Positions 25,895-38,745 of a stretch of DNA of 64,000 nt are shown piece after piece; position 1 is the first letter of the stretch; every line of letters starts with the position of its first letter. Under the pieces are notes generated by a model. It worked only from the letters and a program-made list of their open reading frames with translations, was not told the origin of the DNA and did no database searches. This stretch comes from Glossina fuscipes (lineage: Eukaryota; Arthropoda; Insecta; Diptera; Glossinidae). The stretch lies in assembly GCF_014805625.2 (NCBI RefSeq), contig NW_023998417.1, forward strand, positions 5,305,342 through 5,369,341, read 5' to 3'. Position numbers and translations under genes: made by a program.

Positions 25895-26896
25895 TGAATT
25901 GTTGCTAGTTTTGCTTTTGTGTTGGTCGCCGGTGCTGTACTTTTCTTATATAAAACCTATTTATTATAAAACTATTTACTGTTTTTCGGTTAAGCTGCGG
26001 TAATGAATTTCAATTTGGAGTTTAAGAGTTTATTAGTCGACACTTGAAATACTTGTAATTGATATATATATATATTTGATAAGAAGAGGCATTAAAAAAG
26101 GTGAATTCGCGCCTTTCTGTTTTTTCAGATTCCAGCTACGGCTTTAAAAAAGTTTGACTAGTAAAGAGATTACATCCGTACTTCTGACCTTATATTCTCG
26201 TTACCTGAATTCGCCCAAGCTTTTGAAAGCCATGCAAGCATTTGCTTTAATAAATTTTAATGCAAGGTTGGAACAGATATTATGCAAAGCATATTTTACT
26301 CCGACGTTACCGTATTTGTACGCATTCTAGTTATGCTTCCCTCTCGTTTATAATAACGATTTACTATTGATGTATGAATGTGACTAGCAGTTTTGTAACA
26401 ACTAATCCTTTCGCTGCCAAGATGTCCGAGGGAAAAACGTCCATCAGAGCATAGGTAAAATAAACCCTTTGACATAAACGGGTGACTAGGGGCGACGGTA
26501 AGAAACGTTGCTGTCGAGCAGGTTATGCAACAAGACAAGACGCCTGTTACACTTACGTAGTATGTTATCATTTCGCAATGCTATGCCCATGTGTTGTAAG
26601 TACACATTGTATGAATATGAAAAATTTTAGTCGTTGTTTGGCAAGTCGTTTGAATTGTTTTCTTATTTCCTTTTTTTTTTTTTTCTTTAATTCCTTGGAA
26701 TATAATTTATTTTGTTTAAACCATAACAATGGTTAGCAAAATGAAAGCAGACTTTTTGGTTTTTGTATCTCATTTTTAGCAGCTTCTCTGTTTGTTCTGT
26801 TTGTTGTAGAGTCAATTATCTTTTAAATTTGTGTTATGGGAGGATAGAGGTTGTGTTTGCTGAGTAATAATTATTTTATTAATAAATTTATGTATA

Positions 26897-26921
26897 TTCT
26901 TTGGTCTCTTTACAGGTAAGC
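26897..26921 (+). promoter_or_regulatory. Candidate recursive-splice (ratchet) site
   Basis: The sequence ggtctctttacag|gtaagc places a pyrimidine-rich tract and a consensus acceptor directly against a consensus donor, so the splice position is 26915/26916. This is the arrangement defined for recursive splice sites in long Drosophila introns, where splicing to the site regenerates a donor and no exon is left behind. It lies about 22 kb after the candidate exon at 4755 and 16 kb before the coding exon at 42884, inside the inferred long intron. A second donor-like sequence (GTGG|GTAAGT) follows at 26969. The 53-nt interval between them has an in-frame stop in phase 0, so it would not make a useful coding exon. 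Confidence 0.45.
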
Positions 26922-27280
26922 AAACATAGCTTCTAAGATCTTTGGATTTAATCTAATCTATTTAGTGGGTAAGTTTGTTATTCAAAAAAGAAATGAAAAA
27001 TAATTACCGTTCATTAAGAACACAAACTCTCCTTTATAAGGATAGTTTTTATAGCAGGATAGTCTAATGAAATGTTAAGAAGAATATATTAGAACAGAAA
27101 AATGAAGTTAGCAGCAGTAAAATGACACATTTTTTTAACGAAAATGTTGTCTAAAGGAAAATGTATCAACAAACATTTTAACAAAGACAAATTCTTTGTA
27201 TACAACGAACGAAAGAAGAATGACACTGTACCCTTAACACTTAAATCACGGCCTATAGGCTTACTCTAAGATTGGCGATT

Positions 27281-27281
27281 T

Positions 27282-27325
<44 letters not shown>

Positions 27326-27362
27326 CTCTCTATCTCTCTCTCTGTCTCTCTCTGTCTGTCTG

Positions 27363-27430
<68 letters not shown>
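27281..27430 (+). repeat. CT-rich microsatellite (TCTC/TCTA/TCTG)
   Basis: About 150 bp of TC dinucleotides with TCTATC and TCTGTC interruptions. The plus strand is pure pyrimidine for much of it apart from the interruptions. The Ser/Leu-rich open frame over it is an artefact. Confidence 0.95.
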
Positions 27431-27434
<4 letters not shown>

Positions 27435-29544
27435 GCAACCTTGTTCTGATCTGTGAGATATGCCAGAAAATTAGTACAAGTTTAGTAATCTCGCATGGTA
27501 TTCATACATTTTGGATAGCAAGCTCTTCTTGTTATGAGTTTGAACCAAGCCAACCTGTCCGTGTTCGCATAGCTTTAGCTTTGCGCACAATAATCTTCAC
27601 ACATACTATTCTAAGCGATAGAGTTGCAGTTGCTATCACTTGATATATCAGATAAATCGTGCTACTGTTTATAGCAGTCATTCTTGAAAGTTAATTCCGT
27701 TAAGCACATTACTGTTCTTTCTTGACTTTAGGCAAGGAGACTTCAATAGAAATTATTATAAGAATAAAATCCCACACAGTGTATATATGTATGCATAAAA
27801 TCTCTCTATATGCGAATGGGCCAAACTGTTAACGAGGAATATTATTTAGGGTTGAGGGTGGTTACTCTGAAAGCATTAGATTTTGAATATCAAATGGATT
27901 CATTCAGAAGAGTTTAAATTAATTAATGGCCTAACTTTTTGGGCACAGTAGAACTTAACAACTGCCGTTTGAACAGAATATTTTGAGGGAAGAAAGGATA
28001 AAAATGAGAAATCTCATAAAATGGGACACGAGAAATCTCGTGGGCGAGCCAAGCCTCCATTAAAATCTTGGGATAAGAGGATTAATGTGGTTTTGCTAAG
28101 ATCGCATTTTCTTAAACGAAAAATGAAAATTTGCGATTTCGCGAAAAGTTTAATTACGCGGATTTCGAACTAACCTAATAGCATTGACGTGGAGCTAGCG
28201 ATTACGCTTTAAGGAACAAAAATGGCTTTAGGCCGTACCATAATGCAAGGATTATGTATAAGATTACACAAGGGGCTTATAAACATTAAGAAGGCTTTGC
28301 GAATAGTTAAAAATTGAAAGAAAAGAATTTGACAGTCCACTGAGATTAGGAAAGAAAGATATGTTATACAAAGCAAATACTTTAGTCTGGAACCTTCAAT
28401 TAGCGGCTGCACATCCTAAATACCATAAATGATAGTTGAGTTAAGGGAAAAGTATGCACGCAATCATTAATTAAGCAGAGGGAGAGAGAGCAGCTAAAGT
28501 CATCAAACGGAAAGTTGCGGTACAGGAACATTTCCATTGACAACATTCACGTCAATTCCAGAAAACCCGTTATCTCATTAAATGAAAACAAAAAAAAAAG
28601 ATTGTTGTTTTCCAAGTTGGGAGTTCGCCAAGAGTAGCAGAGACATCTCACGTCTTGTTACTGATATAAATGGTTGCTTCAATAAAAGAAAGCAAACAAG
28701 AAACTAATAGTCATCAAATCCCGTCCATCTTATTATTACCCTTCTTCAAGCGGTAGAGAATGCTTGTTCTGATGTTTGTATTAATTGGAAAATATTGGGA
28801 TGCTTTTAAGGTTAAAAAGTGTATTAAGTGTAATTTACTTTACTCTAAAGAACTTTTAAGCAGATCTTCGGTAAAGGAGATCATTAAGTTTTTGGTGGGG
28901 AGGGGGGGGATGGTATTGAAATTAAAAATTATCTTTTTCCAAACTTGTCTATGAAAAATCTTTCTCTTAACTAACTACCCTTTTTTGAATGGAAAATTGT
29001 ATTCATTCTCTCTTTTAGTGTTAACACTAAAGAGCATTTTAATGTATAACACATTGATGGCGGGCACATTTCATCTAAGATAACGTCTATTCGTCCCCTT
29101 TATTGGGGAGTCGAATCGCAAACGAAGCGATTTTTCTCCTATCGTCTGAAGAGAGGGGAATGAATAGCTCTTGATATGTTTTGAAACTTGCGCTTTTGAA
29201 TAATTCGAAATACAACCCAATTACCTTCAACAAGTATAAGACTATCGTCATTCGTAACGCGTTGTCCGGTAAGGGGGTGAACTTTAGGAAGAAGGGTGCA
29301 CGTGCAGAACAGTAAACAGATTGTACTGCTACCTGTGCATTCCGAAAATCGTTCGGCTACAACGAATGGATGAATACATCGCCACCTCGCTACTTAACCC
29401 TCCCCGACATCTATTGTAACAACGAGCAGGTGTAACAACAATTATCGTTTTCCCAATAATTCTGTGTGTATTACTTTTAAGGGGTGGGAAAAGGTTTTTA
29501 CTATTTTTGTAATATTCCTATATATTTAATGTAGTATATGTGTA

Positions 29545-29587
<43 letters not shown>

Positions 29588-30583
29588 CATAGAAAGACAA
29601 AGGTCATCTCTTTCATGCAATCATGCCATCCTAGTTTGTTACTAGAGATTCAGATACTGTTGGCTTTAACTTGTTACTGAGCAAAAACACTACAATAGAT
29701 TTTCAAAATAAAATAAAAAAAAAAAGCAAGGAAGATATAGAAAGTAAAGTACAAAGTAAAAAAAAAGAAAAAATAGGGAAAACTGCGACGGACGTGTTTG
29801 TACGTTAGACTGAGACTCGTCCTATTTTGAATGATGAAATATGTGCTTGTAATGGAGATTGGAGAGCGTGCATGTATGTGTGTAAAATTGTTTTTCTTTT
29901 TCACCTTGTAACATACTTGTTGACTAAAATGGGGGTTGAGAATTTAACGCAATCCTCTTCTTCTTCTCCTCATCTTCACCCCTTACACCAGTTGCCACCT
30001 TATTGTCATAAGGTTGTAACTGTTGATATGCTTTCAAATATTGTATATATCGTACTACTGCCACTGCTAAATTAGAGCAGTAGCAGTTTCTGTTTGTAGG
30101 CCTATCTGTGTGCAAATGTTCTTGATAATGTTTCATGATAATTGAGGTTAGATTGAGCGGTAATAATAAAAGTATAATCCATTTAATATGCCTTCCAAGT
30201 AGCATCAATTGCGATAATTTTATCCATTGCTTTTTCTACTTTCAAATATATATTAAAATTATTTTTAAAATTAATATTTGTAAACAAGTTTCCGTTATAA
30301 CTTAGTTTTAAGCTCGATATTACCTATAGGCTATAAGAGCTATAGAGTAAACAAAAAGAGAGCTGTGATGACCTAATGGGATTTATTCTCTTTTTACTTC
30401 TACTCCGAGAGATAACAAAACAGGAGAAAAAATTCTCCCTACAAAAACGTTCCGAAAAGTTTGTAAATATATACATATAGTAGGAGAGAGTGAAGAGAGA
30501 ATGTGAGAGAGATACCAATTTATAAAAGCTGGGGTAAGTTAAATCAGTGTAACCTGTTAAGCATCGTGTGATATTTCGTTAAC

Positions 30584-30592
30584 GTTGTCGTT

Positions 30593-30624
<32 letters not shown>

Positions 30625-30649
30625 AGCCGTCATCGTCATCGTCACCATC

Positions 30650-30681
<32 letters not shown>

Positions 30682-30690
30682 CGTCGTTGT
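30584..30690 (+). repeat. GTC/GTT trinucleotide array
   Basis: About 107 bp of GTC repeats with GTT, ATC and GCC variants. Its minus strand would encode an Asp/Asn-rich stretch in one frame. I see no splice or start context to make it an exon. Confidence 0.9.
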
Positions 30691-31176
30691 AGGTTGCCAT
30701 CATCGTCGTCATTGGCAAACACACATTCATATGAACATAATGCATTGGAATTCACGTTAAGCAAAAGAAAGAGCCGAATGAACGTATACAGATGCACAAC
30801 GATAAGGAAGACGAGTCTATACGTGAAGCTTGCACGAAGCAAAATATTCAACAGATTCACCAAAATATCCCAATCAAAGTGCACAACGATAAAAAGTTTT
30901 TCTGGTATGTGTGTACGTCGTGTATATGTTTGCCTATGTATGGGTTGTGTGTGTGTGTGTGTGTATCTGTATGTGTATGTGTGAGTATATCACAGTGTGT
31001 TTTCGAGTAGGTAAGTGTGTTTATAATGTAGCTAACTGCGACGCCAGCGTCATGTTTACTGCATATGTACGGTGTATAAGCAAGCGTTGTCGTTCATAAG
31101 CGCTAGTATGTTATGTGAATGTGTGATGATGATGATGTGAACTCCGAATAAAAAGTCAGTATATTACCTTAGAATG

Positions 31177-31225
31177 TCAGTCGTTCTTACTTCAGTCTTC
31201 GTACAGTCTTTGCTTTAACCCGTTC
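31177..31225 (+). promoter_or_regulatory. Candidate TATA-less core promoter with initiator motifs
   Basis: Two insect initiator-like sequences occur close together: TCAGTCG at 31177-31183 and TTCAGTC at 31191-31197. From the A of the second (31194) as +1, positions +28 to +32 read CGTTC, which matches the DPE consensus RGWYV at four of five positions. Immediately downstream the sequence changes to the A-rich, AAC/ACA-rich style typical of fly 5' leaders. TCAGT is short and common, so this is weak evidence by itself. Similar initiator-like motifs at 31951-31975 are an alternative. Confidence 0.25.
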
Positions 31226-32801
31226 CAAATTCTGTCCGCCGTCGCTCTACAACAAATATAATATATACATATATGTGTATTATACAACAACATCAAGTAA
31301 TAACGCACCAAATAAAATTACAACATTAAATAGTAACAACAGTAACAAAAACAAAAACAACAACAACAACTACGACATTAATAATAATAATAACAATAAT
31401 ATACAACAACAAATAAATAAAAAAAAAAACAAAAAAAAGTAGCAGCAGCAATTATCATCACCTTCATTTCCATTATCGTGCCGTTATCATCATCATCATC
31501 ATCACCCATCACTAGCGACAACAGCATTATCATATCAGTAATATAATGATTATAACACTAGTAACCTGAACTTTTCCGCAAAAAAAAAAAAAAGCAAAAA
31601 AAAAAAAGAAATGAAAAATAAATGAAAACTTTTTTATTCGTTTATTTTTTTTTCTCTTCAAATTGACCGAAATCAAAATTGAGTTTAGTGCGTGCGTGGT
31701 GTTTTAATACGTTAACGTCAGTAGAAGAAGTAACAACAACGCGCCCGTTGTCGACCATACACAATAGTAGTAGTACGCTAAGTATTTTGACTCTATTTTC
31801 AAAGTCGTTTAAGTCTCTCACGCAAAATATTATTAAAAAAAAAAAATAAAAAATAAATAAATAAAATAAAAGCAAAAAAAAAAAAAAAATAAAAACAAAT
31901 CCAAACAAAACTTAACCACACTTTTGTGTTTGCGCTGCCTGCTTCAATAATAATCAGTTCAGTTTCATCAGTTTAGTCTAACGCAAACAGTTAGCCAAAC
32001 ACGTAATACACGTCCAAGAGAAAGAGATCGGTGGCGATAATATAAAGAATATATAACGAGAAATAAAAAAGAATTTTTATTTAATTCTATTAAAAGCTGT
32101 TTGCATAAAAGAGACGCGGATCATATTTATAGAGAATTCTTTAAATCCTAACATTTTGTCTTTGTTTCTTTTTTTTGTTTTTTTTTTTTTTGTTTTCTAT
32201 AAACCGTGTTGTACGCTCGAAACGCGTTTATTTTCTTAGTTTGTGTGTGTAAAGAAACACCAAAAAGTTTTTTTTTTTTTTATTTACCTGAACTCATAAA
32301 CAATTGAAAACTTGACTTGAGACGACGCAACGCGTAAGCGTCTTATATTATAGCACTTCATAACTATTTTTTGAATGCTGACTACAACTTTTAACTATTT
32401 TTGAACTTGAGAACGACTGTTTTTATTTTTATTTTTTTTTTAATAAAGCAAAACGCGCTCTTTAACTAGTACATTATTGTTATTATTATAATTGTTTTTT
32501 TTATTTTTTTTTTAAAGCGAGAAAACATTATTCAATTATTAAATATTTTACAGATCCTCAGGTTTGAGAAAAAGAAAAAGAAAGAAAGCAAAAAAAAAGA
32601 GCAGAAAAATTGCATTTATTTCTCTTCTTTTTTTTTTTTTTTTTTTTAGAGTTCGTTGCTACTTTAAGCCGCGTTTTATTTATAAATTGGCCCTCAAGCT
32701 CAATACACAACAATCAATTACAGGTTTTTCTGTCAAAGAAGCAAAAAAAGACCAACGAAATGAAAAGAAAACGTGCAGCAAAGGGAAAGACTGAAACAGA
32801 A

Positions 32802-32843
<42 letters not shown>

Positions 32844-32960
32844 AGAGAGCGAAGAAGGAAAAAAAATAAAACTCAGAAATCATAAACGTTTTGTAGTTGA
32901 ATTTCAAATAATAATGAAAGCAGAGATCTCGTAAGAATTTATATTCTACGACCAAACAGT

Positions 32961-33024
32961 AAACCAACCAACCAACCAACCAACCAACCAACCAACCAAC
33001 TAACTAACTAACTAACTAACTAAC
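32961..33024 (+). repeat. CCAA tetranucleotide array passing into CTAA
   Basis: About nine copies of ACCA/CCAA change abruptly to about five copies of CTAA, then degenerate. One C-to-T change per unit has spread through the 3' half of the array. Confidence 0.9.
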
Positions 33025-34250
33025 CAGTCAACAAACAGCCCGTCTAACCGACAGGCAGACAGTTAGTCAGGCAGAGTTATAGTTGAAAGCACGCAAACAA
33101 CAAATAAACACGTTTGCAATACGAAAAGAAAAAAAAGGAGAAAAACACAACAGAATTGGCCGGTCACTGAAAAACAATCCAATAATAAACGCAATATACA
33201 TAAGAAATGCCGGGAAAAGTAAAACAGAAAAAAGAAAAAATATACCCACACACACACATATATATATATATATAGTATAGAGTAAACGCCTCAAAGAATA
33301 TACTCTCACCTCACACCAAGTCAAGTCGTCACACCGAGCTAAGGTTTAAAGTCTCGAGACGAACAGCAACAAAATTTATGCTAAAAACTAATAAAAGCTC
33401 TAATCATTAAAAATGACATAAGGAATATTAAGAGAAGAAGAGATAGAAGAAGAAAAGAATGAAAAACAAAAGAAGGAAAGAAGAAGAAAAAATTCTTATA
33501 AGCCATCACAAACCACACAAAAAATAGGCCTGAGTTAGCAAAAAGCACTTGCGCCAAGAGTTAATTGTTCTTCTTCTTCACACACACACACACGCTAAAC
33601 AACAGCAAAAAAGCAAAAAAACAACAACTAAGAATAGCTCTTTTTTACCAAGTAAAATATACATGAAACTTGAACTTCAGAGCAGAAGAGGCCAAGAAAG
33701 AAAACAGACAAGCACACGCACACACGGCAAACAATACAAACTGAGTTTGTATATTAACCATATTAACCACATTTCTCGATAGTTGGTTGCTTAAGTCGTT
33801 GTCGTCGTCGTTGTCGTCGTCGTCGTCTCACTAACCAACCTTATAAGACAACACGGTCTTCTTCTCTAACTAAGCCTACCTTTTTCTTCCTACCATCAAG
33901 AAATTTATTATCAATCATCATCATTATTGCCAGCAAACATAGTAGACTTTTACTTGCCTGGCCAGCCGCTTAGAAAGAATTTCTTGTAAATTCTTTCTAA
34001 GTCTTTCTTTCTCTTACTTGCGCTCGCGTCACCTTTTCTTTTTTTTTTTCTTTTTTCTTGCAATTTTTCCTGTAATCATTTGTTGTGTTGTGTGCGTTCT
34101 CTTTTCTTAAACCTATTACTTTATTATTAATCATTTTCATTTCTCATCCGTAGTTAAGTTTTCTTGAATAAAAAACTAACTTTAAACATCGATTCTCATA
34201 AAATATCCTGCTTTTGTCGACAAACTTTTCTTTGTAACTGGAATTACAAA

Positions 34251-34252
<2 letters not shown>

Positions 34253-34286
<34 letters not shown>
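34253..34286 (+). repeat. (CAA)n trinucleotide array
   Basis: About 11 CAA units in the A-rich block. It gives a poly-Gln reading in one short frame, but there is no support for translation. Confidence 0.9.
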
Positions 34287-35269
34287 AAAAGAAGAAAAAC
34301 AAAAACGAAAACATTAGCGAAATTATTTGCAGTCACATTAACCAAAAAATTGCAAAGAAAACAAAATAAATTAAAAAAAAAAAAAAAAAATTAATTAAAA
34401 TTTTGCAATAAAACAAAAGTTCTCCTTGGCAAGCTACAAAATACATTCTCTGTTTAAGTGTGTAAAATCTATTAAAAATAAATACTTAAATCTTTCAAAA
34501 AATCTGTGTGAACTTTGTGAAAATCTTCAAAAATAAAAAACAAAATTGAAAATATTTTCATTCAGTCTACAAGTTTTTTAAGAAAAAAAAAAAAAAACGC
34601 TCGCGGTGCAAAAAAAATTTAAAAAAAATAATTATTTAAAAAAATTATTATTTATTTTTTTTTTTTTTTAAAAAAAGAACAACGCATCCTCTTTTTGTAT
34701 ATTTCAACTATAAAATTTTTGACTACACTCTAATTGGTAAATTCTACATATATATACATATATATAAAATATATATATTTTGTTTTTCTTTTTATTTCAT
34801 TTTTCATTTTCTCCCATATTATTATTTTCATTATATAAGCAAATTTTCGGTCGGCAGTTTGTTTTTTTTTTGAGTTTTCGCAGTTGTTGTGTTCTCCTGA
34901 CAGTTACTTTTTAGGATTAACGAAGGAAAACTTAACTTTCACTGAAAAATTCGCTAAGTAATTTTCTTGCTGAATACTTTGTTAAAACTAAATTATAAAT
35001 ATATCCCATCCAAACAAGCCCCGTCAGTCTTCTGTTTACTCCTTCTGAGGGTTGTTAACGATACTTGATACTTGGCTGATAGTTTGTGCTTTTTTTTTCT
35101 TCGAATTCAAATTTTATATTGGTTGCAAAAATCATTTCCTAATGTGTATTCGCTTCGAACATTTTTTCTTATAAGAATTAAAAGCCAAAAAGAATTAACA
35201 TTGCTTTGATTGTGATTGTTGCAAAGGGAAATTGTTTTCTCTTTAAATCCTTTTTTCGGATCTATAAAA

Positions 35270-37795
35270 GTAAGTTAGTTTGCTTATATAGTTAGTTGAT
35301 TTAAAAAAAGTTGTTTCGAACAGGTAATGAACCTTTCCATTGGGCTTTAATCTAATACAAGTAGACAAGTAGACGGGAGATTTTGCATTGAGCAAATTTT
35401 TCCATTTTGTACTTTAATAATTAAGAATTCTTGGAAGAGCTCCCTAAAAATTAGAATGCATTACGTTTCTTTCGTCAAAGTTCCAAGTGTTTTTTAAAGC
35501 TATTGAGCTGAAATGCATTGTCGAAAAGGAAGCATCTATTTTACTCAGAAAGACATATCGTCTAAATTAATTAATTGTGGCAATCTATTGAGGCAAAATG
35601 TGATTCTATGAACATTTTCAATTTCTAGTACAATCGGTAGCGGGGAAGCAGCATAGTTCTAGCAGTAAAAGAGTATTTGAATAATGCTTTTGTTTTCATT
35701 GACCCTCCCTTTTTAGTACCTATATAGCACTTTGTCCTCCTTTATGTGTGTGTGTGTGTGTGTGCTTTTTACATCCATCGATCATCTTTTTTTATTGAGT
35801 AAAGATGAGCAGTTTTCTCCAAATTAATTATCGCGTCCGTAGATTAAGAAAAAAAAAAAAGAAAAAGGGAACAAGAATTATATTCATTCGTAAGCAAAAC
35901 ATTGAAAAAGTTCCAGATAATGCAATGTAGCCCGCCGTGTCTTCAATGTCGTTCTGGACTGCATGCGGGCTATAATGAAAAAATTAACGTGTATTTGCTT
36001 TGTTTGGCTAAACAGTTTTCATGCTTGCAGTTGCGAACTAATTGATTACATTTCTTGCCTTTGTCCACAAAGCCCGTCGCTACAATCGATTGAATTACTT
36101 GAAGTCAAATCTTTGGACTCGGTGTGATCACTATAACGCATTTTATGTGTTGCGAATGTTTCGCAAAATTTGATCGTTTTTGATTATATAAACGTCGGTG
36201 ATATATTTCCAATATGAAAACATTGGTCTTCAAGGGCCGCGTGATCGGCAACGAATAATAGCTCTTGCAATGCGGAATAGTTGTATAAAATACGTTTTAT
36301 CCGCAAAAAATTTTAAAGAATGTAAGAACTTTTTTAGGATAAATAGATGCAGCTTTCGTTGGCAGCAAAAAACCAATTGTGTATATTCATATACGGGATT
36401 AGCAAAGAATTGATTGATTGGGAAAAGTTTCCCTTAAAAGAAATGAAACAGCTGAGCTGATTAGAATCCAAATTCAACTTCTTGAAACTATTAGTAGATG
36501 TTCTAGATGTTCTAGAAATTCCTAGCAGCTCTAACAAAAACTTTCTTTTATACCAATCAACGAAGGCTGAGGGGTTTCCTCAAGTTGTCAAAACGCTTGC
36601 AATGCCTACAAGGAAGCTTCATTACAACCCCACAAAGTATATGTATTCCTAATTATCACGTAATTCTGAATCGATTTAAGAATGATGTCCGTCCGCCTCT
36701 GGCCTTTTGACGCGCAGAAACAAGTTTTCCATTTTGCAAAATTTTGAATGCACCTGCCTGTCTTTTCGTCTGTCCAACTGCGAAATAAATCTGTGGTGAA
36801 TGTTGTCCCGTTAGCAAAAATGAAGATAGTGCCTACGAGTGTGCAAAAGAATTTGAAACACGACTAAAACTTTTATTTTGAAAATAGAAGACATCAACCG
36901 CAACCACTCGATATATATAGAGAATGAACATTTTTTTTTTTTTATATCTTCTTTAGGACAACGGTCATGGAAATATAATTTTCTTAGTCGCTTTTATTCA
37001 TTTTTATATTTATTTATATTTATTTAATTTTTCATCCGAACAGAACTAACCTTAATTGCGTTTAGAAACTAGAAAGCAAATATTTTTCATGCCCACCAGC
37101 ACTGTTGGTCTGTCCATTTTCAAAACTCGGAAATGAATTGCAGAGGGCCCACAATAATGCCCCTTTCTAACCAAGTCTGTCTGTGTGTCCGTTAGCTATT
37201 GGGACTTTTAGAATCACTAAAATTTCCATAGCCCAGTTTCTTCTATTAAGCCAGTGAACAAGTTTTAGAGCATATAGAATATCAGAAAAAATATTCTCAG
37301 TCAATCGTAAACTAATCTGTGTTAATCTGTGCGAGAAAACACTCTTCCGCCGTCGTAAAATAACATTTTCTTTACAATTAGGCAAAAATATATTTTCTTC
37401 TATGGGTAAGCTTTCAAAAATACAAAGCAATTTTTATTTCGTTTGAAATGGATAGAGGACGGATGGTGGTGTGCTGCATATAAAAGATTCCCTTACAATC
37501 ACGAGTGTAACTTTTTCATACCTTTCTATATTTATTACGGTTAGCAAAACAATCTTGTGAAAAAAAAAAAAAAATAAATAAATAAATAAATAAACATTTG
37601 ATGGCAATTTTCCCTGTCTTTCCACAAAAGCCGTTAAATCCTAACAATTTCCTTTAAATGATGTGTACACTTTTATAACTCAAGAAGAGAGAAAAAATTG
37701 TTAATTATAAAACAAAAAAAAGTTTGCAAATCGTTGCTTAAACAGAAAACGAGAGAAAATTTGTTAATTTTTTAATTAAAAGCCAAATAAAGAAG

Positions 37796-37830
<35 letters not shown>

Positions 37831-37880
37831 TCAACAGGGATTTGTGTTGGTATAGGATTTCTTTTTTTATTTTATTTTAG
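35270..37880. other. Probable intron between two leader blocks
   Basis: It starts with the donor GTAAGTTAG at 35270 and ends with the strong acceptor tttttttattttattttag at 37880. In between, the A-skew of the flanking blocks is absent and the sequence looks like ordinary AT-rich intron, with a GT tract near 35745-35765 and an AT tract at 37798-37826. No gene is seen. Confidence 0.35.
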
Positions 37881-38703
37881 GAATAAGTTTAAGCGGCAAA
37901 GGTGAAGGAATTAGAAAAAAGCTTTAGCAAAATAAAAACAAAACATAAACAAAAGAAGAAAAAATTGAAGAAAATATTTTTTTTCTTTTGAAACGTAAAT
38001 TAAAGGTTGTTTGAAGAATTATCAAAAATTAAAAATTAAAAAAAAAAAATAAATAAAAAATTTATAATATAACATATCAGAAAAATAAGCTAAAGATAAA
38101 ATGATAAACCAATTGAAATTTATAGCAATTAATTAGAAGGTTGTTTTTATAAAAGGAAAACAAAAAGCAAAATTTTGAAAAACAAATTCAAAACTAAACT
38201 AAATTAAAACAAAAAAAATAAATAAATAAATAGGTATTTTAGGTGTACATATATAGATACATCTAACATCAATCGTGTCAGTAACGGAAAATAAGCAAAC
38301 TAAAGTCAATTGTGAAAAAATCAAATGTTAGTTAAATGCCTGCCTGCTGAAAAAGAAGTAAATAATAGTATATATCGTTAATTCACCTCCAGACTTTTGT
38401 GCAATATTTCTTAAACACATCCACTACTACTACTACACCCACACACATTTAACAAAAACAGCAGCAACAACAACAAAAAACAACAACAGCAACAACAAAC
38501 CTTGCAATTTTAATCAAATAAAAATTATTCTGTGTATCTAATAAGTTAAAATTATATAAGATCCCCTATATTGCTTAAGGTTTTAGTAGAGATAAATCTT
38601 CGTACCAAAAAAGTCAGGATTTGAGTAAATTAAATTAAAACTAGAAAAAAAAAACAGATAAACAAGAAGCGCGCTTTGACAATCAAATAAAAGTAGCGTA
38701 TGC

Positions 38704-38745
<42 letters not shown>

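Larger units (their letters stand above)
14492..26915. other. Long intron-like non-coding stretch
   Basis: AT-rich sequence with many A/T runs, AT tracts near 18720-18793, 21609-21632, 22402-22442 and 25457-25496, a CT tract near 16213-16251, a CATA array, a degenerate GGCT/GACT tetranucleotide tract near 22231-22291, a GA tract at 23830-23858, and a GAT/AAT array. Two protein-like minus-strand stretches are listed separately. Acceptor-like sequences at 17272, 18237, 19550, 23907 and 26128 have no good donor nearby. The 20-nt interval 16280-16299 has an acceptor and a GTAATG donor but a frameshifting length. Confidence 0.6.
26922..31176. other. Intron-like non-coding stretch
   Basis: AT-rich sequence with a CT/CTAT microsatellite, AT and GT tracts at 29548-29587, and the GTC array, listed separately. 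At 31010/31011 the sequence cgagtag|gtaagtgtgt again places AG against a consensus donor, but the upstream tract is alternating TG rather than pyrimidine-rich. No gene is supported. Confidence 0.55.
31179..35269 (+). other. Possible non-coding leader exon(s), A-rich block
   Basis: From about 31.24 kb to 34.7 kb the plus strand is strongly A-rich with AAC, ACA and CAGC repeats, long A runs and few long open frames, a composition seen in 5' leaders of large fly genes. A consensus donor, AAAA|GTAAGTTAG, begins at 35270. The next 2.6 kb lose this skew. I infer that much of this block is transcribed leader of one or more exons ending at 35269. The left end, any internal introns and even exon status are unproven. 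The block contains T runs and many upstream ATGs, which for a true leader would imply internal introns, leaky scanning or cap-independent initiation. Confidence 0.22.

Noticed and set aside
27272..27643. 123-codon frame beginning with Ser/Leu repeats
   Set aside because: Most of it is the CT microsatellite, and the rest has no coding signal.
30557..30745. Minus-strand Asp-rich frame
   Set aside because: It is the translation of the GTC array on the opposite strand; no gene signal.
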